The notes under the pieces: model-generated
Database searches by the model: none
Told to the model about the DNA's origin: nothing
The model's input: the letters and a program-made list of their open reading frames with translations, nothing else
Program-made: the position numbers and the translations under genes
Assembly (NCBI GenBank): GCA_910573745.1
Contig: CAJSYI010000001.1
Span: 62,001-126,000 of the forward strand
Direction: 5' to 3'
DNA length: 64,000 nucleotides
Source of the DNA: Muribaculaceae bacterium
GTDB lineage: Bacteria > Bacteroidota > Bacteroidia > Bacteroidales > Muribaculaceae
Part shown: positions 51,895-61,033 of the stretch, piece after piece
Layout of the letters: every line of letters starts with the position of its first letter
How positions within the stretch are numbered: position 1 is the first letter of the stretch

Positions 51895-52820
51895 CTCGTG
51901 TCCGGAAATCGCCGCGTTCTTCTTTCAGGCTTGTCAATGATTTTCTGGCATATCTGCGGCTTGAACGCGGAATGTCGGAAAATACGGTGTGTGCCTATAA
52001 GAACGACGCGGAACATCTGTTGCAGTTTCTCCAGTCAGTGGGGACGCCGGTTACGGAAACGGTGGAGAACGACATACACGAGTTCCTTGCGGCTCTCCAT
52101 GAAATAGGAATACAGCCTCGTTCACAGGCGAGGACGATAGCCGGCATCCGTGCTTTCTTCAGATTCCTCAGGATGGAAGGAATGATAGATGCCGACCCTA
52201 CCGAGCTTGTGGAGACGCCGAGGATTCCGGACTCTCTGCCCGATGTGCTTAGCGTGGAGGAGATAAACGCCATGACGGCATCCATCGACTATGAGCAGTC
52301 AGAAGCGGCACGCAACCATGCCATAATCGAAACCCTGTACGGCAGCGGGCTGAGGGTCAGTGAACTTACCGACCTTCGCATTCCTCATATCAACTTCAGT
52401 GAACGCTATATGATGGTCCAGGGTAAAGGCTGCAAGCAGAGGCTCGTGCCTATGTCCGACCTGAGCGTAAGCCTGATTGAGGAGTATCTTCCGCAACGCA
52501 ATTCCCTGAAAATAAAGAAAGGAAGCGAAGACATACTTTTCCTCAACCGGCGCGGAGGCAAGATGACGCGTGTCATGGTCTTCTACGTGGTGAGCCGTCT
52601 TGCCGAGGCCGCCGGGATACGGAAGAAGGTAAGTCCTCACACTCTGCGGCATTCGTTCGCCACGCATCTTCTTGAAGGCGGCGCCAACCTCCGGGCAATA
52701 CAGGAAATGCTCGGGCATGAATCGTTGGCCACCACTGAGATATACGTGCATCTCGACCGTTCGCGTCTTCGCGAAGAGCTTCTTGCCCATCATCCCCATT
52801 TCCTTAAGGATGAGCCGTGA
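51891..52820 (+). CDS. xerD: Site-specific tyrosine recombinase XerD
   Basis: XerD resolves chromosome dimers at dif with XerC. The 309-residue length is normal. The N-terminal SAM-like domain is followed by the catalytic domain with TLYGSGLRVSELTDLRIPH (Arg I), KKVSPHTLRHSFATHLLEGG (HxxR), HESLATTEIYVHLDRSRLRE (Tyr). It is a host gene, separate from the phage integrase. Its ATG overlaps the stop of the previous gene. Confidence 0.93.
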   Translation: MTRVRKSPRSSFRLVNDFLAYLRLERGMSENTVCAYKNDAEHLLQFLQSVGTPVTETVENDIHEFLAALHEIGIQPRSQARTIAGIRAFFRFLRMEGMIDADPTELVETPRIPDSLPDVLSVEEINAMTASIDYEQSEAARNHAIIETLYGSGLRVSELTDLRIPHINFSERYMMVQGKGCKQRLVPMSDLSVSLIEEYLPQRNSLKIKKGSEDILFLNRRGGKMTRVMVFYVVSRLAEAAGIRKKVSPHTLRHSFATHLLEGGANLRAIQEMLGHESLATTEIYVHLDRSRLREELLAHHPHFLKDEP

Positions 52821-52826
52821 TATGGC

Positions 52827-54072
52827 TCAGAAAGGGTAAATCAGAGGCAATACGAAAATCATCATCAGTCCGAGAATTAGCTGCAACGGCAGTCCGACTT
52901 TTATGTAGTCCATGAACGTGTACTGCCCGGCAGGCATCACCAGTGCGTTCGGGGGAGTGGAGAAAGGCGATGCGAAGCATAGGCTGGCTCCGAACGTAAC
53001 TGCGAAGAGGAACGCCAGCGGGCTTACGCCGAACCCGACCGCGCTCTCCATGGCTATCGGTGCAAGCAGCACAGCCGTGGCCGTGTTGCTTATGAAAAGC
53101 GTCATCAGCGAGGTGGTGAAGTAGACACCGGCGAGAAGCCAATGCGGGCCGAGGCTTCCTAAAGAGGACACAAGCGCGGACGACACGGCTTCGGACGCGT
53201 ACGAAAAGCGTGTCTCAGGCCGTAATCTCCGTTTCGGCAGTCGCTGCCCGTTGGCTGATTCTGCGCAGGAAACCGCGGTCTTCCTCGCCGCCGCGCACTT
53301 CGATTACCTCTATGCCGTAGTTGCGTCTCAGGTCAAGGGCACCGATGGTCTGTCCGCATATTTTTGAGCCGGACGGCACGCGCAGACTGTACAGGTCGCG
53401 GTCGAGGCCGTATTCGTCCACGAGCTGGGTCATGGTCTTGCTTTTCCCTTTGTCGTCAGAGCTGTCAGGTCTCTTTTGGGACAGGAACCACTTGGTCAAG
53501 GGAATCAGAAGCAGCGTTCCGGCAACGAGGCATACCGCTCCTGCCGGAAGGAATGTGAAGAACGTCATCGGTTCGTGTCCAGCCTCTTCCCATACTTCGG
53601 CCACCACGAGGTTGGGCGGCGTTCCGATGAGGGTCATCATGCCTCCGAGGCTGCTCGCGAAAGCGAGCGGCATGAGATAGCGCGACGCGCTTATGCCGGC
53701 TCCGGCCGCCATGCTCACTACGATGGGGAGCATCAGGGCCACAGTGCCGGTGTTGCTTACGAAAGAGCCGATCAGGGCTGTCGCTCCCATGACGAGGAGG
53801 AAAAGCCTGGTCTCATTGCTTCCCCCGAGCTTCATCAGTCTGGCGCCGGTCATTTTGGCGAGCCCGGTGTTGAATATCGCACCGCCCACCACAAGAAGAC
53901 CCACCATCATGATGACTATCGGGTTGGCGAATCCCGAGAGTGCTTCACCTGTGGTTATGACTCCCGAAAGGGTGAGGGTCAGAAGCGCGCACAGAGCCAC
54001 GACATCGGCGCGTATTCGTCCCCATACGAAGAAGAATGCTGCGGCAGCGAGGGTAATCAAGGTAACGGTCAT
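52827..54072 (-). pseudogene. SLC13-family permease, internally deleted and frameshifted
   Basis: The 5' part (53215-54072, from MTVTLITLAAAAFFFVWGRI) has the first membrane half of an SLC13/DASS transporter with TrkA-C region (GLDRDLYSLRVPSGSKICGQ). It includes FVSNTGTVALMLPIVVSMAA and MTLIGTPPNLVV. It ends early in GFLRRISQRAATAETEITA. The 3' part (52827-53186) is in another frame and has only the final membrane segments (TLFISNTATAVLLAPIAMES, FASPFSTPPNALVMPAG). About 200 residues between (second TrkA-C domain and several spans) are missing. It no longer can make a working transporter. Confidence 0.85.
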
Positions 54073-54113
54073 AGGTTCTTTTTGGCTGTTGCCTTTTGCC
54101 TGTTTGTGGTTTG

Positions 54114-54926
54114 TTATTTGATTTGCCGGAAGAGGGTGCTGAAACGGGAGAAGTCGTCGGAGGTGAAATCCTTGTCGGCATCTTCGATCCAGTAGAGCGG
54201 CAGGTCGCGGTACATGGAGGCGACAAGCGAGAATGTGCTTGGTGCGCCTATGATGGCGTCGCAGCGGGAAAGTAGGCACAGGTCTTCTCCCGGATTTCCT
54301 GCGGCAAACACGAATTCGGCTTCCGGCACAGCTTCGCGATACGTGTCGCGGTCGATATCAGGATCGTTGGTGCATACTAACACTGTCAGCTCCTTTCCGG
54401 AATTCAAGGCCGCGAAACGTGCGGCCATTGCGGCGTATTGCCTGTCGGAGAAATAATAGCGTCCGCCGTTCCAGCGGGCGTAGTCGCCACGGCGCACGTG
54501 CAGTCCGAGCTTAAGACGGCCTTCGCGGGTGACGATGGTTGTAGCCGCTGCTTTCTCCACTTCAGGCAGGAACGCGAAGAGCGAACGTATCTCGTCGAGG
54601 TGCTTCAGGAAAAGGTCGTAGAAGCGCACTTCCCATCCCTGCACCATGACATTGCGCGCCGAAAGGATTATGTGTTCCTTTTCAGGACTTGTCTCGCCGG
54701 GGGTGTCGTAGCTTACAGTAGGCATCCACCCTGCTGCTGCGGAAAACTTTGCCAAGACATAGCGCAGGAAATTGTGTTTCGGCGACTTGCAGATGCGGAA
54801 ATAAGGATATTTGTAGGAGAAACGCATCGAGACGGCCCGGCGTCCGTTCTCGCGGGCAAAAGCGTAGACATGCGCGAATTGCAGTATGTTGTTGCACATC
54901 TGTCCCTTGTCTCTCACGTAAATCAT
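54114..54926 (-). CDS. GT11-type alpha-1,2-fucosyltransferase-like protein
   Basis: This 270-residue protein resembles family 11 fucosyltransferases, which add fucose to surface glycans in Bacteroidales. The key motif GLHVRRGDY is at residues 141-149. The C-terminal part has DLCLLSRCDAIIGAPSTFSL, where SRCD and STFS fit the GT11 pattern. The N terminus with KGQMCNNILQFAHVYAFARE also fits the family entry region (G-x-x-x-N-x-x-x-Q/F). Its role in capsule or LPS is inferred. It is transcribed away from the M28-family gene. Confidence 0.75.
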   Translation of the reverse strand: MIYVRDKGQMCNNILQFAHVYAFARENGRRAVSMRFSYKYPYFRICKSPKHNFLRYVLAKFSAAAGWMPTVSYDTPGETSPEKEHIILSARNVMVQGWEVRFYDLFLKHLDEIRSLFAFLPEVEKAAATTIVTREGRLKLGLHVRRGDYARWNGGRYYFSDRQYAAMAARFAALNSGKELTVLVCTNDPDIDRDTYREAVPEAEFVFAAGNPGEDLCLLSRCDAIIGAPSTFSLVASMYRDLPLYWIEDADKDFTSDDFSRFSTLFRQIK

Positions 54927-54944
54927 CCTGTCGTCTGTTTTGAT

Positions 54945-54975
54945 TTTGAGAATGCAAAGATAATGATTAATTTTG
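54945..54975 (+). promoter_or_regulatory. Bacteroidetes-type promoter, nearly leaderless
   Basis: TTTG (54945-54948), 19 bp, TAATTTTG (54968-54975). The first ATG of the gene is only 5 bases after the box, so the transcript would have almost no leader. Confidence 0.7.
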
Positions 54976-54979
54976 CACT

Positions 54980-55945
54980 ATGCAAAAGATGATGTTAACA
55001 GTCATTGCGTCGCTTATGCTTGCCGCCTGCGGAGGGCAGGCCAAGGAATCGGCGCAGGCAGAGTCTTCCGGGCCGCATGGCCAGGCTGCGCCGAAAGTGG
55101 AGTTCTCTGCGGATTCCGCCTACAGTTACGTGGAGCGTCAGGTGGCTTTCGGGCCTCGCGTCCCTAACACCGATGCGCACCGCAAGGCGGGAGACTGGCT
55201 TGCTTCCGAACTGCGCCGCCACGGTGCTGCGGTGAAGGAGCAGAAGATGACGCTCACCGCTTTCGACGGCACTAAGCTGCAGGCGCGCAACGTTTTCGGA
55301 AGTTTCAATCCGCAGGCAGGGGAACGCCTGCTTCTTGTGGCTCATTGGGACTGCCGTCCTTGGGCGGACGCTGACCCCGACCCTGAAAAGAGGACACTTC
55401 CGGTCGACGGGGCAAACGACGGCGCGAGCGGTGTAAGCGTGCTGCTTGAGACGGCGCGTCTTCTCGGCAGCAACAGCCCTGCGATGGGGGTAGACATACT
55501 TTTCGTGGATGCGGAGGACTGGGGCACTGACGGTGATGAGGATTCCTGGGCGTTGGGTGCCAGGCATTTCGTTGAGAATCCGGTCGTGGAAGGCTATCTT
55601 CCTTCGTCGGTCATAGTGCTTGATATGGTGGGAGGCACCGACGCACGCTTCCCCCGTGAGTATTTCTCGCAACAGTCGGCTCCGGCATTGCTCGGTCGCT
55701 TCTATGCCGCTGCAGCCGCTTCGGGCTATGCCGACATGTTCCCTGATGAGATGGGCGGGGCGGTAACCGACGACCATCTGCAGTTCATAAAGGCCGGGAT
55801 TCCTGCAATCGACATCATCGATTACCGCGACGGCTTCCATCCCGCGTGGCATACTTCGGGAGATACGATGGACTGCATAGACCGCAAAACCCTCAAGGCC
55901 GTAGGTCAGACTCTGATAAACTTCCTTTTCCCTCCTGAAAACTGA
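54980..55945 (+). CDS. M28-family lipoprotein, glutaminyl cyclase-like
   Basis: This 321-residue lipoprotein has a short signal peptide and lipobox (LAAC, Cys17). The M28 fold has HWDCRPWADADPD, DGANDGASGVSVLLETARLL, LFVDAEDWG and MGGAVTDDHLQF with FHPAWHTSGDT. These are the zinc-binding His/Asp/Glu of glutaminyl-peptide cyclotransferases and M28 peptidases. It would act in the periplasm or at the outer membrane. Cyclases convert N-terminal glutamine to pyroglutamate. Met4 and Met5 are other possible starts, but Lys3 helps the signal peptide, so Met1 is kept. Confidence 0.85.
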   Translation: MQKMMLTVIASLMLAACGGQAKESAQAESSGPHGQAAPKVEFSADSAYSYVERQVAFGPRVPNTDAHRKAGDWLASELRRHGAAVKEQKMTLTAFDGTKLQARNVFGSFNPQAGERLLLVAHWDCRPWADADPDPEKRTLPVDGANDGASGVSVLLETARLLGSNSPAMGVDILFVDAEDWGTDGDEDSWALGARHFVENPVVEGYLPSSVIVLDMVGGTDARFPREYFSQQSAPALLGRFYAAAAASGYADMFPDEMGGAVTDDHLQFIKAGIPAIDIIDYRDGFHPAWHTSGDTMDCIDRKTLKAVGQTLINFLFPPEN

Positions 55946-55969
55946 ATCAAGAACTAAAAAAACTGAAAT

Positions 55970-57262
55970 ATGGATTTCATCAAAGAACTTACATGGCGTG
56001 GCATGATCCACACCATGATGCCCGGCACCGAGGAACAGCTTGCGAAAGAGATGACCACGGCTTATCTCGGCATCGACCCGACTGCCGACAGTCTCCATAT
56101 AGGACATCTTTGCGGAGTGATGATGCTTCGCCATTTCCAGCGTTGCGGCCACAAACCGTTGGCTCTTGTGGGCGGTGCGACCGGAATGATAGGCGACCCG
56201 TCGGGAAAGTCGGCCGAGCGCAACCTTCTTGACGAGGCCACTCTGCGCCACAATCAGGAGGCCATAAAGAAACAGCTTGCGAAGTTCCTTGACTTCGACA
56301 GCGATGCCCCCAACCGCGCTGAACTCGTCAACAACTACGACTGGACAAAAGACGTGAGCTTCCTTGACTTCGCGCGCGAAATAGGAAAGCACATCACGGT
56401 CAACTATATGATGGCCAAGGAGTCTGTGCAGAAACGCCTCAACGGCGAGGCCCGCGACGGACTTTCGTTCACGGAATTCACATATCAGCTGCTTCAGGGA
56501 TTCGACTTCCTGCATCTGTATCAGGAAAAGGGTTGCCGGCTGCAGCTCGGAGGCTCCGACCAATGGGGCAACATCACCACCGGCTCGGAACTCATACGCC
56601 GTAAGCTCGGCGGCGAGGTTTTTGCGCTTACCTGCCCGTTGATCACAAAGGCCGACGGAGGAAAGTTCGGAAAGACGGAAAGCGGAAACGTATGGCTCGA
56701 CCCGCGCTACACGAGCCCATACAAGTTCTATCAGTTCTGGCTCAACGTCAGCGACGAGGATGCAGAGAAGTATCTCAAGATATTCACGTTCCTGACAAAA
56801 GAGGAGATTGAGGGGCTTGCGCGCGAGCATGCGGAGAATCCGGGATTGCGTCCTTTGCAGAAGCGTCTTGCCAAAGAGCTGACCGTGATGGTCCACAGCG
56901 AAGAGGAATACAACGCAGCCGTGGAGGCAAGCCAGATACTTTTCAGCAACAAGGCTCAGGACGCGTTGCGCAGCCTTGACGAGAAGACGCTCCTCGATGT
57001 CTTCGAGGGTGTGCCGCAGTTCACTGTGGAGAAAGCCAAAATAGAGGCCGGGATTCCGGTGCTTGATCTGCTTGCCTCGGAGACGGCTGTCTTCCCGTCA
57101 AAAGGCGAGGCCCGTAAGATGGTGCAGGGCGGCGGTGTCAGCATCAACAAGGAAAAGGTCTCAGACCCCAATGCGGTCATAGGTGCTGATTCTCTGCTTC
57201 AGGGCAAATACGTGCTTGCCCAGCGCGGCAAGAAGAACTACTATCTCCTGATCGCCGAATGA
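55970..57262 (+). CDS. tyrS: Tyrosyl-tRNA synthetase
   Basis: TyrRS charges tRNA-Tyr. It is a class I synthetase with the HIGH motif in [20 protein letters not shown] and the KMSKS-type loop [13 protein letters not shown]. Tyrosine-binding residues are seen in [11 protein letters not shown] and GGSDQWGN. The C-terminal S4-like domain contains [17 protein letters not shown]. The length of 430 residues is normal. It is a host gene. Confidence 0.97.
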   Translation: MDFIKELTWRGMIHTMMPGTEEQLAKEMTTAYLGIDPTADSLHIGHLCGVMMLRHFQRCGHKPLALVGGATGMIGDPSGKSAERNLLDEATLRHNQEAIKKQLAKFLDFDSDAPNRAELVNNYDWTKDVSFLDFAREIGKHITVNYMMAKESVQKRLNGEARDGLSFTEFTYQLLQGFDFLHLYQEKGCRLQLGGSDQWGNITTGSELIRRKLGGEVFALTCPLITKADGGKFGKTESGNVWLDPRYTSPYKFYQFWLNVSDEDAEKYLKIFTFLTKEEIEGLAREHAENPGLRPLQKRLAKELTVMVHSEEEYNAAVEASQILFSNKAQDALRSLDEKTLLDVFEGVPQFTVEKAKIEAGIPVLDLLASETAVFPSKGEARKMVQGGGVSINKEKVSDPNAVIGADSLLQGKYVLAQRGKKNYYLLIAE

Positions 57263-57319
57263 AACTCGATGTGCAGGTGATGGTATTGATCCGGACATAA
57301 CAGACATGAATAATAAGAA

Positions 57320-57760
57320 ATGAAGAAATCTATTTTGATGCTGGCAGCCGCGTTTGCCGTGACTGCCGGTCTCACCGCCTGTGGCGGTGCCGCCAAAAGC
57401 GGAAACGACAGTGCAAAGGAGGAGTCTTCAAATCTCGACACCCGTCAGGAGATGATGATGAAGTCGTTTGAGAAAGAAACGGAGAAACTCAACGAGCAGC
57501 TTCCGATGGAGCTGAATGACGGGCTGAAGATGCAGAAAGTGGAACTTAAGGACGGATACTTCGTCTATTACTGCACTTATCCTTCGGGGCAGGACTTCGA
57601 AATCGTAGATGACCCCGCCACCAAGAAGAGCATCATCTCAAGCATCGGCGCGCCTACGCTTAATCGTCTCAAGGAGCTGAACCTCGGCATCAGATACGTT
57701 TACACGGAAGAGGGCACTTCCAACGAACAGGTCATTACGATTACGCCGGAAGAACTCTGA
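57320..57760 (+). CDS. Small lipoprotein (146 aa)
   Basis: This is a lipoprotein with a clear signal peptide and lipobox (LTAC, Cys21). The mature part is acidic, with an early coiled-coil-like segment (MMMKSFEKETEKLNEQLPM) and a small alpha/beta body (KDGYFVYYCTYPSGQDFEIV, GIRYVYTEEGTSNEQVITI). The family is not recognised. It is likely periplasmic or at the outer membrane. No promoter was clear upstream; it may be transcribed with tyrS. Confidence 0.75.
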   Translation: MKKSILMLAAAFAVTAGLTACGGAAKSGNDSAKEESSNLDTRQEMMMKSFEKETEKLNEQLPMELNDGLKMQKVELKDGYFVYYCTYPSGQDFEIVDDPATKKSIISSIGAPTLNRLKELNLGIRYVYTEEGTSNEQVITITPEEL

Positions 57761-57784
57761 TTCCAAGACACATTTCATAAGGGT

Positions 57785-57816
57785 TTGCCGGGAGATGCTA
57801 TGGCGTTTCCCGGCAA
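57785..57816 (+). terminator. Hairpin after the small lipoprotein gene
   Basis: A 9-bp stem TTGCCGGGA / TCCCGGCAA; a clear U-run is absent, so termination strength is uncertain. Confidence 0.5.
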
Positions 57817-57966
57817 CTTGCATTGAATATGGTGCGTTCCCTTCTCTTTGGAGGGACGTTTTCAGAACGAATTTGATTCCATACTTGTTATGCTTATATT
57901 GGCTATGCCCTTCATGCAATTGAGGCGACTGCAAGCTGACAACAGTAACATTGAATATATTTGTGA

Positions 57967-58656
57967 ATGTCTATGAAGTTTTTCGCACTTGACAAACTGT
58001 CCATTATTACGTTGGCGATGACTGCGTCTTTGACCGTGCCGGCACAGGAGAAGAAGCTTCCGGCACCAGCCTTCACGGGAGGCATGCCCATGAATGAGGT
58101 GGTGGCGGCGCGCCGCAGTGTGCGTGAATTTGATTCCTCCCGCGAAATCAATGATTCCACGCTCGGACAGCTCTTATGGATGTCAGTGGGTGTCAACCGT
58201 CCTGCGGCCACCCCTTCTGCATCTGGTGCTGCATCCGGCCGTAGCAATCCCACGGCTCGGAACTGGCAGGAAATCCGGGCGTTTGTGTTCGGCAAAAACG
58301 GTGTGTGGGAATATCGGCCGGTATCGCACACGCTCGTTCTCGTCAAGGAGGGCGACCACCGCTCGTTGGTGGCCGGGACGAAGTCGTTTTCCCAGGACTT
58401 CGTTATGGATGCACCCTGCTCGATTGTGTTTGTTGCGGATATGACCCGGCTTCCCGAAGGAGGGCATGTCAGGTCAATGGCATTGGTCGATGCTGGAATA
58501 GCCTGCGAGAACCTCAATCTCGCTTGTGTGTCGGAAGGCGTGGCCACCGTCCCCCGCGCCACGATGGATGTTGCCGGGCTGTCGGAATTGCTCGGTCTGA
58601 CCGAGTTGCAGATTCCTGTGATGAACAATCCGGTCGGATACGCCAGACAACGATGA
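57967..58656 (+). CDS. Exported nitroreductase-family (SagB-type) protein
   Basis: This 229-residue flavin reductase-like protein has a signal peptide (FFALDKLSIITLAMTASLTV). The nitroreductase fold has AARRSVREFDSSREINDSTL, the early FMN-binding RRSVR, and GIACENLNLACVSEGVATVP near the end. Exported SagB-like nitroreductases are common in Bacteroidales. A box TATATTTG at 57956-57963 ends 3 bases before the ATG, so the first ATG would be leaderless; Met3 (ATG 57973) is an equally good start. Confidence 0.85.
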   Translation: MSMKFFALDKLSIITLAMTASLTVPAQEKKLPAPAFTGGMPMNEVVAARRSVREFDSSREINDSTLGQLLWMSVGVNRPAATPSASGAASGRSNPTARNWQEIRAFVFGKNGVWEYRPVSHTLVLVKEGDHRSLVAGTKSFSQDFVMDAPCSIVFVADMTRLPEGGHVRSMALVDAGIACENLNLACVSEGVATVPRATMDVAGLSELLGLTELQIPVMNNPVGYARQR

Positions 58657-58657
58657 T

Positions 58658-58798
58658 ATGGACATCGAGAAAGTGAGGGATTACGGACTGTCATTGCCAT
58701 TCGCTACCGAAAGATGCCCTGTTTATCCCCGTCTCATCGGCTTGAATGCCGAATGGACGGGGATTCTGTTTGGCTCTCTTAAGGGTCAGTATGAGTAG
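58658..58798 (+). pseudogene. MmcQ/YjbR-family remnant (5' end only)
   Basis: An open frame of 46 codons begins 1 base after the nitroreductase stop. Its first 20 residues (MDIEKVRDYGLSLPFATERC) resemble the start of MmcQ/YjbR-type proteins, which normally have about 115 residues. After that the frame runs into a terminator hairpin and the end of the opposite gene. So this seems to be a cut-off gene. The match is short; confidence is moderate. Confidence 0.5.
58727..58762. terminator. Terminator between convergent genes
   Basis: A stem CCCCGTC / GACGGGG with an inner TCGGC / GCCGA pairing. It lies between two converging genes and may serve both. Confidence 0.6.
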
Positions 58799-60774
58799 CC
58801 GGCGGGGTTGTTCTTTCGGCGTTTTTTCTGGTTGGGGTCGAACGGATTGGCGGTGGGGTCGAATATTTCATCTTCCTCTTCTTCCTCGGTCTCGCTTTCG
58901 CTGCGGTTGTTGCGGCGTTTCTCGTCTTCGTATTTAGTTTTCCGCAGTTCCGCAGGCTTCTGGAGGTCGATGGCTATGGCGTTCACGTCCCATATCTGTT
59001 CCGAGTCCCAGTTTTTCCTTAGGTTGATTTTCTTGGGGAAGTAATAGACGATCTCTGGCTGCCGTCCGGAGTCGAAGTCTCCCGTGTCGTATTCGCCGTT
59101 GCCGTTGTAGTCTTCCACCACCCGGGCATAATAGAGTCCGGGCATTACGTTGGTGAACAGGGCGATGCCGTTCACCACCTTGGCTACCCTTTGCGGGGAG
59201 TCGGAGCGGTTGAGAAGTTCGACGAATGCCGGGACGGAGTCGGGTAGACCGGAGATGACGAACCTCAGGTTGGCGTAGTCTTCCTCCTTCTTTACGGTGA
59301 ACTCAAAGTCCATAGGCTTGGTGAAGAGTCCGTACATTCCCGTGGCGGCGATGGAGTCTATGCGCAGACGGTAACCAGTGCCGTATTCCCACGGGTAGGT
59401 TATGGAGAATTTGCGCGGATTTAGCGAGTCGAGGCGTTGGAGGCTTATCCCCGTCTTGGCCGGTTTCCATATCGTGTCCTCCTTCTGTTCGAGTCGGAAA
59501 CGAGAGACTACGAGCGTGTCGAGGGGAGTCTCGAATTCCATGACAATCGGGGCGAACACGTCGAGCGACGATGAAGACAGTATCTTGAGGTCCAAGAACT
59601 TCATTTCCGGCACCGAATCCTCCACTTCATCTTTTTTCTTCTTTTTCTTTGCCACAGGCTTGGGACGCTGGGTTATCAGGCGCAGCGTGTCGTTTACTGG
59701 GGATAGCTGTTTTGCCGAGTCCGTGCGGAGATAGCGAGTTGTGAGTCTCAGCGTGTCGGTCAGTATGAGGCTCTTTGGCTTGATCCAATAGGTGAGGGAA
59801 TCGTTGTATCGCGACTTCTCAAGGATGTACCAGTCTTTCATCCGTTCCGCGCCAATTACCGATATTTCGGGTAGTTCGGAGGCGTGGGCATTGAAGCGGA
59901 GCTGGATTCGGGTCGAGTCGATTCGTTGGTGGTCGGTCAGGTACTGGGCTTTGTATTCGGTGTTGAAAGCGTTCAATAGCAGGTCGTTGGGCAGGAACCT
60001 CGTATATTCGCGGTTGACCACCGTGTCGAGTTTCATTGTCTTCGGGTCAAAGATGGAATCCACGGTCATGGCCGGTTCAGAGGAAGGGCTTACCAAGATG
60101 TCGTAGAAGGCGATGTCTTCGGCGGGGTTGTCCCAACGGAAGTCGTTGTTGAGGTCTCCGAGGGCGAACACCCTGTATTTGCCCGGTTTCAGGCCTCGGA
60201 TGGAGAAGCGTCCTCGGTCGTCGGTCTTGGTGATTCGTTCGAGAGGAAGGCGTTTGAAAGCGGAATCGTGTGGATTAGAGTGGATTCCGACAAGCATCTC
60301 CTGCCTTGGTTCGAGGTCGCGCGCGTTGAGCACCACTCCGGAGATGCGCAGAGTGTCGAGTTCCGGGCCGGTTGAGAAAGTCAGGTTGAACCCCGGCAGC
60401 TTGTTTCCCTCGTTGTTGTCTTCTATGGCATTTCCGAAGTCGATGGAATATGTGGTGTTGGGCTGGAGCGTGTCGGCGAACTGCACGGTAACCCGTTTCC
60501 CGGAAGAGGAAACCCTCGGAGCCTCTTTTGATGTGGGAGATACCGTGACTTTGGTGAAGGCGTCCTTCACGTTTATGAGTTCGTTGAAGTCTATCGTAAC
60601 CTTCCGGCCGCTGAAGTTGACTGAATACGGCATAGGGTTGGAACGCAACGCCACCGGCGGGTCTTCGTCTCGCGGGCCGCCCGAAGGATTGCCTGTCGAG
60701 GCGCAGGAATACAGCATGACGACGGCGATTGCCGCCGCCGACAACGGTAATATGCGAAGCAGTCGGCTTTTCAT
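58786..60774 (-). CDS. Ig-like-domain lipoprotein (662 aa)
   Basis: This lipoprotein (lipobox LYSC, Cys24) begins MKSRLLRILPLSAAAIAVVM. A longer frame from 61017 would start in the divergent promoter region and is rejected. The N-terminal domain (about 30-130) is a SbsA-type bacterial Ig-like fold (NPMPYSVNFSGRKVTIDFNE, FADTLQPNTTYSIDFGNAIE). Further Ig-like domains follow, and a C-terminal beta domain ends with an acidic, Glu-rich region. Such proteins are common outer-membrane lipoproteins of Bacteroidales; the function is unknown. Confidence 0.85.
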   Translation of the reverse strand: MKSRLLRILPLSAAAIAVVMLYSCASTGNPSGGPRDEDPPVALRSNPMPYSVNFSGRKVTIDFNELINVKDAFTKVTVSPTSKEAPRVSSSGKRVTVQFADTLQPNTTYSIDFGNAIEDNNEGNKLPGFNLTFSTGPELDTLRISGVVLNARDLEPRQEMLVGIHSNPHDSAFKRLPLERITKTDDRGRFSIRGLKPGKYRVFALGDLNNDFRWDNPAEDIAFYDILVSPSSEPAMTVDSIFDPKTMKLDTVVNREYTRFLPNDLLLNAFNTEYKAQYLTDHQRIDSTRIQLRFNAHASELPEISVIGAERMKDWYILEKSRYNDSLTYWIKPKSLILTDTLRLTTRYLRTDSAKQLSPVNDTLRLITQRPKPVAKKKKKKDEVEDSVPEMKFLDLKILSSSSLDVFAPIVMEFETPLDTLVVSRFRLEQKEDTIWKPAKTGISLQRLDSLNPRKFSITYPWEYGTGYRLRIDSIAATGMYGLFTKPMDFEFTVKKEEDYANLRFVISGLPDSVPAFVELLNRSDSPQRVAKVVNGIALFTNVMPGLYYARVVEDYNGNGEYDTGDFDSGRQPEIVYYFPKKINLRKNWDSEQIWDVNAIAIDLQKPAELRKTKYEDEKRRNNRSESETEEEEEDEIFDPTANPFDPNQKKRRKNNPAGYSY

Positions 60775-60882
60775 GTTCAAATCCAATTTGAGTTCAAAAG
60801 TAGGCATTTTTGGCGAAAAAGGACTTCTTGGCGGGATTAAAAATGAAGAAAATGGCGAAAAAACGCTTTTTTGGATGCCGAA

Positions 60883-60916
60883 TTTGGGCCTACCTCGGAA
60901 ATTTACACTATATTTG
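60883..60916 (+). promoter_or_regulatory. Bacteroidetes-type promoter for secDF
   Basis: TTTG (60883-60886), 22 bp, TATATTTG (60909-60916). The 117-base leader that follows has a short inverted repeat (GGCCAAGCCGGC-like). No other gene is seen in 60775-61033. Confidence 0.55.
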
Positions 60917-61033
60917 CAAGCTGAAAAAGGACTACCGGCCAAGCCGGCTGCCGTTTGTCGTATAAAACCGGCTGCGGCAGCGGGCAAAATCGCGTTAAAA
61001 CAGAAAATTAAAAACAACGTAATAAACTAAAAA

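Noticed and set aside
53476..54195. Open frame opposite the SLC13 pseudogene
   Set aside because: The His/Gly/Glu-rich product has no hydrophobic core pattern; it is a shadow of the transporter remains.
54995..56896. Long open frame on the minus strand (633 codons)
   Set aside because: It lies opposite the clear M28-family and tyrS genes. It is rich in Arg, His and Leu without domain motifs, as expected for a shadow frame in GC-rich DNA.
60113..61030. Open frame on the plus strand (305 codons)
   Set aside because: Most of it is opposite the Ig-like lipoprotein gene and its product is Ser/Arg-rich without pattern.
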